DNA of 6,366 nt, taken from contig JALUTL010000014.1 of the NCBI GenBank assembly GCA_027016475.1, positions 1 through 6,366 of the forward strand, written 5' to 3'. Below the pieces are notes generated by a model. The model had not been told where the DNA came from, ran no database searches, and saw only the letters and a list, made by a program, of their open reading frames with translations. This DNA is from Candidatus Heimdallarchaeota archaeon. Lineage in GTDB: Archaea > Asgardarchaeota > Heimdallarchaeia > Heimdallarchaeales > Kariarchaeaceae. Positions 1 to 5,435 of the stretch are shown here, piece after piece; position 1 is the first letter of the stretch, and each line of letters begins with the position of its first letter. A program made the translations under genes and the position numbers.

Positions 1-2377
1 TTCTTCGTCAGCACAAAGGGAAGATCAGACAATTGTTGGGGAGTTGATTTCTAAACTGCTAGATGTTCCCCAATTTGTAAAAGCAATGAGAAAGCTAGTT
101 CGTGCAATCAACGAAAATGCCCTGCCTCACAAGGCGGTTGGCGTACCGTTCACAAGGTTAATAGACGCTCTTCAAGAAACCACATCTCAAGCATTGGACA
201 ATGAAAGTGAAAGAAGAACATTGTTTGGTGTTTTATCCCAATTCACAGATATGGCCTACTTTAATGCTCCCAATGCTCCTAATGAAGTCATTGACGATGA
301 ATTTGGTTATCTTCGCTTGCGAATTAATAGGGAATCGCTTTTAGACACCATTGTACAGGCATTCATGTTCCTTGCCTATGCCAAATACCACTCATTCGAT
401 ATAGACCTTTTAATCATCAATGACAGCGATGTTGTCCACACTCTAATCAAAACAGGCGCAATTGAAAATTTTCAAAAGGAATTTCCCAGAACTAAAATTA
501 TTTTGGCAACAGAATTTCGATTTTTTGCATTTAGGGGATTTCATCAACTCATTCTTAACAAAAAGCAACTCCAAGAACTTTTAGTCTCCATTGATTCACC
601 TCCTCCATATTTTCCATTGCCGCTTTATTATTCTCCAAATTTAGATGATAAACATGCAATAACTGTGAACATTGAGAAAAAAGATCAAGTTCCATTCACA
701 AATGAATTCCGCCCTTACCTTCTGGAAGAAGGGGATGTAGAAACATTAAGTACATCAGAACCATCCCCGTTGGATGTGCTTTTCGAAAGACTAAAACCTT
801 TACTGCTTCCTCAATCCCCTAACCCCATTTCTGTAGATGAACTGTTGCAATCCATAGAGAAGATGGTATCAGTGTATACTGCACTATTCACCTTCCCAAT
901 ACTCTCTAACTCTTTTTCACCTCTGAAACCCGATATCAATAATTCTTCAAGATATAAGGATTCAATTGATCTGGATGTTGCCAACAAAAAGCACTTTGAT
1001 CAGGCAGTCAGATTAGGATATGTTGATGTACATAGGAAAAGCTATACTCATCAATCAGATACCTACTATCTTAATGATAGGGGAATTGAACTGTTCAATA
1101 ATACATTGGATTACGTTAGTCAAATCACAAAGGACATTGACATAATCTCCTTTGATGAACTACGACATGAGCTTGAGGATTATATCCATTTTCAGATGGA
1201 AGTTAAAGTATTGCTCCCAACAAGCTTAGTTTCTTGGTATTTCACTAAAATTGCAATTTTGGCTGCCAAAATGCTTTCCATGCGTCGATTTCATTCTCCC
1301 ATTGTTTTTGGACTAATGTCCGCATGGAAACCTGAAATGACTGTTTCTCATCCCCAAAAAGTGTTGAGCACTCTTCGAAGTAAATATGACCTAAGATTAT
1401 CTCAACTAAAAGCAGCGGTTCAGCAACAAGACTCTCACCAAAAAACGACTGATGACCAACCAACGATCTCTTCTCACAACCAAAATAATCAATCTAATCC
1501 TACATATGTCCTAACTGATGAGAATGACAGATTCGATGAGTTCAACAAATTATCTGAAAATTCTTCATTAGCTGAATTGAGGACCCTGATTAAAGAGAAA
1601 AAAGTGAATTCAGTGTTGTATGTGTATAACAATATCTTGAATGACCAAGAAAAATTGAACATGCTTCTTCAACTGAAATTGGATGAAACAATCCCGAAAT
1701 CGAAAAAAAATGCCTATCCTCGCCATATCCTAGAATTGTCATTGAATGAGCTGATGCAGTTGACAAAAGAACAACTTAATGCTTTAGCCATTGACCAAAA
1801 GGAATTACAATATTTGATTGAACTGCGTGGATGGATTGGCAACAAAAATTTGGATCAACTCATTGATTCTGTTACGGATACTGGAAAAATTCTTCTTCTG
1901 ACGGCAGGATTTCCTCTTCCAGAAAACCAACTTCCGCCGAATGTATTGATTCCATTTTCCACCAACCACAGGCAAGAACTAATGGAAATGCTTGCAAGAG
2001 CTCAAACTTCCATTGAACTGTATTTCATTATTCTTGAATACTTGACCAAAGCATGGTTGAATGCAGACCAAAAAAGATCAAAAGCCATACGAAAGCGTGA
2101 TCTCCGTATTGAAGAGCTTGTAGAATTGTTCAATAAATTGGATACTCTAGAAACAACTGAAGAAAAGCTTACTCTACTAAGGGACATTATCCAAAAGTAC
2201 CAATCAATCCGTGGAGGCATGAGATTTAGACAAATCCCCAACGATTTGTCTCCTGTGATTATTGAAACATCTACTGTTGAATTTAGAGAACTGTGGAATG
2301 ACATAGCCCGAAACACTTCTGATGTTTACCAAATTTTGGTACAGGAACTCCGAAATTTGGCTCAATATAGAAGTTAA
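1..2377 (+). CDS. Large multi-domain protein of unknown family, 5' end outside window
   Basis: The frame is open from base 2 to the TAA at 2375-2377, about 791 residues. A TTG at 44 could be called as a start, but the same frame continues upstream of it to the window edge and there is no ribosome site, so the gene is best read as 5'-truncated. I do not recognise the family. Visible parts: a helical N-terminal section; an alpha/beta-looking stretch around 398-605 with strands such as DLLIIND and KIILATE; a winged-helix-like segment around 953-1120 (FDQAVRLGY, then YYLNDRGIELF, resembling the recognition-helix and wing region of wHTH proteins); a Gln/Asn-rich low-complexity linker at 1421-1501; and a long, charged, mostly helical C-terminal region with Leu-rich repeats of acidic and basic residues. 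No membrane helix or signal peptide is visible, so it is probably cytosolic. It is the first visible gene of a likely operon with a longin-like protein and two membrane proteins. DNA binding through the wHTH-like part is possible but unproven. Confidence 0.75.
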   Translation, partial: SSSAQREDQTIVGELISKLLDVPQFVKAMRKLVRAINENALPHKAVGVPFTRLIDALQETTSQALDNESERRTLFGVLSQFTDMAYFNAPNAPNEVIDDEFGYLRLRINRESLLDTIVQAFMFLAYAKYHSFDIDLLIINDSDVVHTLIKTGAIENFQKEFPRTKIILATEFRFFAFRGFHQLILNKKQLQELLVSIDSPPPYFPLPLYYSPNLDDKHAITVNIEKKDQVPFTNEFRPYLLEEGDVETLSTSEPSPLDVLFERLKPLLLPQSPNPISVDELLQSIEKMVSVYTALFTFPILSNSFSPLKPDINNSSRYKDSIDLDVANKKHFDQAVRLGYVDVHRKSYTHQSDTYYLNDRGIELFNNTLDYVSQITKDIDIISFDELRHELEDYIHFQMEVKVLLPTSLVSWYFTKIAILAAKMLSMRRFHSPIVFGLMSAWKPEMTVSHPQKVLSTLRSKYDLRLSQLKAAVQQQDSHQKTTDDQPTISSHNQNNQSNPTYVLTDENDRFDEFNKLSENSSLAELRTLIKEKKVNSVLYVYNNILNDQEKLNMLLQLKLDETIPKSKKNAYPRHILELSLNELMQLTKEQLNALAIDQKELQYLIELRGWIGNKNLDQLIDSVTDTGKILLLTAGFPLPENQLPPNVLIPFSTNHRQELMEMLARAQTSIELYFIILEYLTKAWLNADQKRSKAIRKRDLRIEELVELFNKLDTLETTEEKLTLLRDIIQKYQSIRGGMRFRQIPNDLSPVIIETSTVEFRELWNDIARNTSDVYQILVQELRNLAQYRS

Positions 2378-2897
2378 TGTTTGCAAAACAAGGGTTTTTA
2401 ACTTCAACATACTGATAGTTATTAGTGATCAATTCGTCTATATCATCGATGAATCTGGAATCCCCCTTCTTTACTTAGACAATCCATTAAAAACCAAATC
2501 AACAAAAATAACGCCCGATATGCCTGAAGAGTTTTTGTTTTCTGGATTAGTCACAGCCATCATGAGCTTCTTGGAAGAGATGAACCAAGGAAAGCTAAAG
2601 GGGTTCCAAACTGAAAAATCAAACATTTTCATCTATAAACTCAAAACCTTCTCAGTTATTGTTGTGACCGATTTGAATGCAAATATCCGAGTTGAAGAAT
2701 TAACCGAATTGCTCAAGCAACTGTCATTGGAGGTTTCGTTTAAACTAAACAGTGTCCCTAATCAGCAGGAGGTCTGGATTGTGGATGAAAGCGAGTTAAA
2801 GGATCTAGAAGATCGTATTGTCCAGCTCCTCACTGAATGGTCTACAAAGAAAAATGAAGACCCTGCAGTTAAAAAAGTCCGAGACAGCTTATGGTGA
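2322..2897 (+). CDS. Longin/roadblock-like small protein, start uncertain
   Basis: The protein has the pattern of a longin or roadblock (profilin-like) fold: two strands (ILIVISD, FVYIIDESGIPLLY), a helix starting FLFSGLVTAIMSFLEEM, further strands (NIFIYKL, FSVIVVTDLN) and a helix VEELTELLKQL, then a charged C-terminal tail of about 40 residues. The 'DESGIPL...LFSGLVTAIMSF' arrangement is what I would expect of archaeal longin-like proteins, whose eukaryotic relatives scaffold small GTPases and membrane-trafficking complexes; the assignment rests on pattern only. The start is a problem. ATG 2322 is the only ATG, GTG or TTG in this frame before the domain, but it overlaps the preceding gene by 56 bases, has no ribosome site and gives an odd N-terminus. 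A coupled ATG at 2377-2379, sharing the upstream stop (TAATG), is one base out of frame; one extra T in the run 2395-2399 would join it to the domain (MFAKQGFFNFN...). The gene ends 5 bases before the next start. Confidence 0.7.
   Translation: MFTKFWYRNSEIWLNIEVNVCKTRVFNFNILIVISDQFVYIIDESGIPLLYLDNPLKTKSTKITPDMPEEFLFSGLVTAIMSFLEEMNQGKLKGFQTEKSNIFIYKLKTFSVIVVTDLNANIRVEELTELLKQLSLEVSFKLNSVPNQQEVWIVDESELKDLEDRIVQLLTEWSTKKNEDPAVKKVRDSLW
2893..2897 (+). promoter_or_regulatory. Shine-Dalgarno site GGTGA of the first 7-TM gene
   Basis: GGTGA overlaps the TGA of the longin-like gene and lies 5 bases before ATG 2903. It matches the archaeal consensus GGAGGTGAT. It favours ATG 2903 over ATG 2891, which has no such site upstream. 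Confidence 0.55.
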
Positions 2898-2902
2898 AAA
2901 AT

Positions 2903-3658
2903 ATGTTGGAAAATACTGTACAGAATGGAATACCTCTTTATTCATTGATTTTGGAACCAATAGCAGGATTTGGAATCATTTACATCGCAATCTTGCTAAT
3001 TTTCCGTTTTCGAGAAAGGCGACGGGCTCCAACCTTTTATTTGGCAATGACCAACCTTTTCTATGGTTTAGGTATTTGGGCAAGTGCAATTGGAAAATAT
3101 TTGGATTATTTTTCTTCTACGTCCCAAGATGTAATAAGTTATTCTGGGTTTACGATTAATTTTGCCTATTGTTTTGCAGCAGTCGCAAATGCTTTTCTTT
3201 GCAATTTTATAGAATATGTATATTTTTCACAAAAAGAATGGCGGATGATAATTGTCGGGCTATTAAATGGTATTACAATTGGCTTCATCTTTGATGTCAA
3301 CACTATCCGTTATGGTGCGTACTCGTTGATTTTTTCCGCTGTCATTTATCATGTGCTAATTTCCTTCATCATAAACCTGTTGCTTGCCATATTCAGTTTC
3401 AGGGCCGCAAAGCACACAGATGACCCTGTTGCAAAATGGGGATTCCGTTTTATTGGTTTATTCGGAATTATGCTAATCCTTGTTTTTGTGTTTTTTGGCA
3501 TTGATTCCGCACGAATAATTATTCAAGGAACGAGCTACAACCTAGAATACTATTTGGCTTGGACTTCTGCCGTCATTGGATCCATCGTCGGTTATCTAGG
3601 TTATATAATGCCATCTTGGTTCCGAAATTACATAACTGGAGGTAGTAACCATGGTTGA
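2903..3658 (+). CDS. Seven-helix membrane protein, first of a tandem paralog pair
   Basis: An integral membrane protein of 251 residues with about seven hydrophobic helices (counting from M1 at 2903: roughly 14-34, 44-66, 80-108, 114-132, 140-164, 180-201 and 214-235) and almost no soluble domain. Basic clusters follow helix 1 (RFRERRR) and helix 5 (FRAAKH). It ends with a YLGYIMPSWFR motif just after helix 7. That design resembles stand-alone versions of the seven-helix N-terminal sensor modules of some prokaryotic histidine kinases, but there is no kinase, HAMP or other output domain, and the family is not recognised with certainty. No retinal-type lysine in helix 7 is seen. ATG 2903 was chosen over ATG 2891 because GGTGA precedes it at proper spacing and because the resulting N-terminus matches the paralog downstream in length. 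It is probably translated in coupling with the longin-like gene and lies in the same operon. Confidence 0.8.
   Translation: MLENTVQNGIPLYSLILEPIAGFGIIYIAILLIFRFRERRRAPTFYLAMTNLFYGLGIWASAIGKYLDYFSSTSQDVISYSGFTINFAYCFAAVANAFLCNFIEYVYFSQKEWRMIIVGLLNGITIGFIFDVNTIRYGAYSLIFSAVIYHVLISFIINLLLAIFSFRAAKHTDDPVAKWGFRFIGLFGIMLILVFVFFGIDSARIIIQGTSYNLEYYLAWTSAVIGSIVGYLGYIMPSWFRNYITGGSNHG
3638..3643 (+). promoter_or_regulatory. Strong Shine-Dalgarno site GGAGGT ahead of ATG 3651
   Basis: A perfect GGAGGT sits 7 bases before ATG 3651, inside the end of the first 7-TM gene. It marks 3651, not GTG 3702, as the intended start of the second 7-TM gene. GTG 3702 has no comparable site in the 25 bases before it. 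Confidence 0.75.
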
Positions 3659-3674
3659 TCTTTTCACTCCGTAA
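3651..3674 (+). other. Interrupted 5' end (or 7-codon leader) of the second 7-TM gene
   Basis: ATG 3651 overlaps the TGA of the first 7-TM gene (ATGGTTGA) and follows a strong Shine-Dalgarno site. It encodes MVDLFTP and then meets TAA at 3672-3674. The frame is the same as the downstream 7-TM frame, and the codons between the TAA and GTG 3702 (NTFPLIIVI) match the paralog's NGIPLYSLI. The paralog has CAG (Gln) at the aligned position, so a single C-to-T change (CAA to TAA) would explain the stop. It may be a true nonsense mutation, a sequence error, or a short leader peptide with reinitiation at 3702. Confidence 0.65.
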
Positions 3675-3701
3675 AACACGTTTCCTCTGATAATTGTCAT
3701 T

Positions 3702-4394
3702 GTGGAACTTATAGCATTCTTTACAGTCGGAATCATATCTTTCCTTATTTTGAGAAAATTCATTGAAAGAAGAAACAAGCCTTTAGGGTTCCTGTTTACA
3801 TCTGCGTTACTCACTTCCTTGACTGTAGGGGTTCTCGCAATTGGAAAACTTGCTGATTTTCTTTCTGGTGTGCCAAGAGAAACATTCAGCGCAACCGACT
3901 TCACGTCGGTTCTAGCATATATTATCTTAACTTTTGTGAATATTAGTGTCTTGGGTTTTTATGTTGCAGTTTTTTCAAAAGATACATTCTATCGGACACT
4001 AACTATATTCTCTATTTTGAACGGGATCACAATTGGCCTATTGATCCGCCACCTTTCATTTCAATATTTGATTGTTGAAACCCTTGCACTTAAAATATTG
4101 TACCATGTGGTGATTTCTGTGACAACATTCTCTTTTGTGTTCCGTGCAAGTATGAAGGCTTCCAAAGTTGCCAATGATAATGTTGGGAAGAGGGGAATGG
4201 AACTGATCGCATTATATGCATTTGGGACTATCCTCTCATATGTTTTTTTCTTTTTGGATATCTTGGTTGTTAGTACTTCCAACGCCTTGTTTTCTCCATT
4301 CTACTTCATTGCCTGGGGCACTGTTGCTTTTGCAGCATTTTGTGCATATCTGGGTTTTATCATGCCTGAATGGTATAAGCTCAGGATATCCTAA
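3702..4394 (+). CDS. Seven-helix membrane protein, second paralog, with in-frame TAA upstream
   Basis: From GTG 3702 the frame gives 230 residues with about seven hydrophobic helices. It is collinear with the preceding gene: IGKLADFLS against IGKYLDYFS, LNGITIG in both, YHVVIS against YHVLIS, and YLGFIMPEWYK against YLGYIMPSWFR. Measured from ATG 3651 and ATG 2903, these anchors differ by only one or two codons, which fits tandem duplication and shows that the natural start is 3651, giving 247 codons. Starting at GTG 3702 removes the N-terminal tail and trims helix 1 to about 17 residues; there is no ribosome site for it, so expression would need reinitiation or readthrough. As for the paralog, a sensor-like membrane role is possible but no output domain is present. 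No TATA box separates it from the upstream gene, so it appears co-transcribed as the last gene of the first operon. Confidence 0.75.
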   Translation: MELIAFFTVGIISFLILRKFIERRNKPLGFLFTSALLTSLTVGVLAIGKLADFLSGVPRETFSATDFTSVLAYIILTFVNISVLGFYVAVFSKDTFYRTLTIFSILNGITIGLLIRHLSFQYLIVETLALKILYHVVISVTTFSFVFRASMKASKVANDNVGKRGMELIALYAFGTILSYVFFFLDILVVSTSNALFSPFYFIAWGTVAFAAFCAYLGFIMPEWYKLRIS

Positions 4395-4403
4395 CTTTCT
4401 TTG

Positions 4404-4411
4404 TTTAAATA
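4404..4411 (+). promoter_or_regulatory. Archaeal TATA box (TTTAAATA) of the second transcription unit
   Basis: TTTAAATA lies 9 bases after the stop of the second 7-TM gene and 22 bases before GTG 4434, counting between the box end and the start codon. Archaeal transcription normally begins about 25 bases downstream of the box centre, that is at or very near the GTG, implying a leaderless or near-leaderless mRNA. A TTG at 4401 in the same frame would put this box inside the gene and is rejected as the start. Confidence 0.65.
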
Positions 4412-4433
4412 CTTATTCTTGATTAATTATCTT

Positions 4434-4793
4434 GTGAGTACTGGTACATTCCAACCTGATCCAACATCACAAATTGACACACTCTATTCAAAATATCGCG
4501 CATTGATTTCAAATCTTGGATTTTCATTGAAACGCTATGCACTACTTTATCTCTTGATACGATTAATTTTCTCTGCATCAATGGCGATTTCGTTGGTTAT
4601 TGCGTTGGCCTTGGAAATAGGGTATGGTTTGTATAAACAAACCAAAATGGAACATGAACCTCTCATTAAACACAACAATAAGGTGCCATTGAGGATTTCC
4701 CCTGATGCACTTTCATATTTCCTGACAGACCCGAAGAAAACTATGGAAATACAGATTGGGGAGGATATTGGGGTGATTGTGGATGATGATTGA
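4434..4793 (+). CDS. Small membrane-anchored protein of unknown function
   Basis: From GTG 4434 the product has 119 residues. It starts with a polar tail of about 35 residues (STGTFQPDPTSQ...), then has one long or two tightly packed hydrophobic helices (about 35-67, with LLYLLIRLIF and AISLVIALALEIGYGLY), a basic stretch (KQTKMEHEPLIKHNNK) and a soluble C-terminus ending in the acidic run VDDD. The family is not recognised. GTG 4434 was chosen because the TATA box at 4404 places the transcript start there. It is the first gene of a two-gene unit: its end overlaps the next membrane-protein gene by 11 bases, so the two are probably translated together and may form a complex. Confidence 0.65.
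   Translation: MSTGTFQPDPTSQIDTLYSKYRALISNLGFSLKRYALLYLLIRLIFSASMAISLVIALALEIGYGLYKQTKMEHEPLIKHNNKVPLRISPDALSYFLTDPKKTMEIQIGEDIGVIVDDD
4772..4777 (+). promoter_or_regulatory. Shine-Dalgarno site GGTGAT
   Basis: GGTGAT is 5 bases before ATG 4783 and 8 bases before ATG 4786. After aligning to GGAGGTGAT, the spacing to 4783 is close to that of the two 7-TM genes, so ATG 4783 is preferred to ATG 4786 or to TTG 4777. Confidence 0.5.
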
Positions 4794-5334
4794 TTTTGTG
4801 GAGCTTTATGCATTACATGTCCTCATTGCAACATTAGCACAATCATTGTTTCTTCCCATTCTTCCAAAACAGCTTACTGCCCCGTATCTGAATTTTGGAT
4901 TGGCTTTAAGATCCATAATCTCATCCTCCATTGAATCACTCTATGAACCTGAAAACGTGGAAGTATACTTTACCTCTAGAGTTCTTGGTCCGTTTGTGAG
5001 CTTATTGCTCCTAAACAAAATGATTTATGATTTTATTTTGATGAATCCCCAGCTCTACTCACTGTCCTTTTTAGGATGGATTGCTTACATTACCATTATT
5101 GTTAATTCTGTTCCGACACTTGAAGAATGGCACATTATTCTAAATCAAAACAACAATGGATGGACTGTAATTTGGATTAAATTGGCCGTAATCCTTGATC
5201 TTTTCACAACACGATATTTGGCAATTATGCCGGACTATATGGCTTTCATCGGGGTATTTATTCCTATAAGCGGCATTATTTCCCCTCTCAACGGAAATCC
5301 TGTAACAAGATTAAATGACTTCATTGGTACTTAA
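4783..5334 (+). CDS. Polytopic membrane protein of unknown function
   Basis: The product has 183 residues from ATG 4783, with four to five likely membrane helices (about 7-27, 66-86, 91-110, 127-147 and 150-167) and a less hydrophobic segment at 36-50. Noticeable short motifs are a Pro-containing LFLPILPKQLTAPYLNFGLA after helix 1, RVLGPFVSLLL at the start of helix 2, and NSVPTLEEW after helix 3. No HExxH or other catalytic motif is visible, and no family is recognised. The start lies within the end of the preceding small membrane-protein gene, and both share the promoter at 4404, so they are probably made together. The gene ends in TAA about 70 bases before the next promoter; no clear oligo-T terminator is visible between them. 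Confidence 0.7.
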   Translation: MMIDFVELYALHVLIATLAQSLFLPILPKQLTAPYLNFGLALRSIISSSIESLYEPENVEVYFTSRVLGPFVSLLLLNKMIYDFILMNPQLYSLSFLGWIAYITIIVNSVPTLEEWHIILNQNNNGWTVIWIKLAVILDLFTTRYLAIMPDYMAFIGVFIPISGIISPLNGNPVTRLNDFIGT

Positions 5335-5401
5335 GATCATTCCAACCTCCTCTATTGTTCATTTGCAGAATCTGAGTTAATTCCCAATCTGCATTCCTTT
5401 C

Positions 5402-5409
5402 TTTAAATA
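5402..5409 (+). promoter_or_regulatory. Archaeal TATA box (TTTAAATA) of the helicase gene
   Basis: The octamer is identical to that at 4404 and is likewise preceded by a pyrimidine-rich stretch (CCTTTC here, CTTTCTTTG there). It ends 26 bases before GTG 5436, so transcription should begin close to that codon. This supports a leaderless or near-leaderless GTG start. Confidence 0.65.
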
Positions 5410-5435
5410 GATAATATTTATGTTCTTTTCGACAG

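Noticed and set aside
44..46. TTG 44 as the start of the first gene
   Set aside because: The same frame is open to the left edge of the window (14 more codons) and no ribosome site precedes TTG 44; the gene is probably truncated by the window.
1245..2410. Several minus-strand open frames (1245-1463, 2002-2316, 2204-2410)
   Set aside because: All lie antisense to well-supported coding sequence, with no recognisable domain or ribosome site.
2818..3159. Open frame on the + strand, 113 codons
   Set aside because: It spans the end of the longin-like gene and the start of the first 7-TM gene in another frame, with an implausible composition rich in Trp, Asn and Lys; an out-of-frame shadow.
4216..4422. 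Plus-strand frame of 68 codons
   Set aside because: It lies mainly inside the second 7-TM gene in another frame and runs across the TATA box at 4404.
4401..4433. TTG 4401 as the start of the small membrane-protein gene
   Set aside because: It would include the TATA box at 4404-4411 in the coding sequence; GTG 4434 fits the promoter geometry.
3596..4813. Minus-strand open frames at 3596-3904, 4061-4282 and 4547-4813
   Set aside because: They are antisense to membrane-protein genes, whose hydrophobic codons commonly create open antisense frames.
5365..5392. Inverted repeat GCAGA...TCTGC upstream of the helicase promoter
   Set aside because: The arms are only 5 bases with an 18-base spacer in AT-rich DNA, so it is expected by chance; no T-run follows to suggest a terminator.
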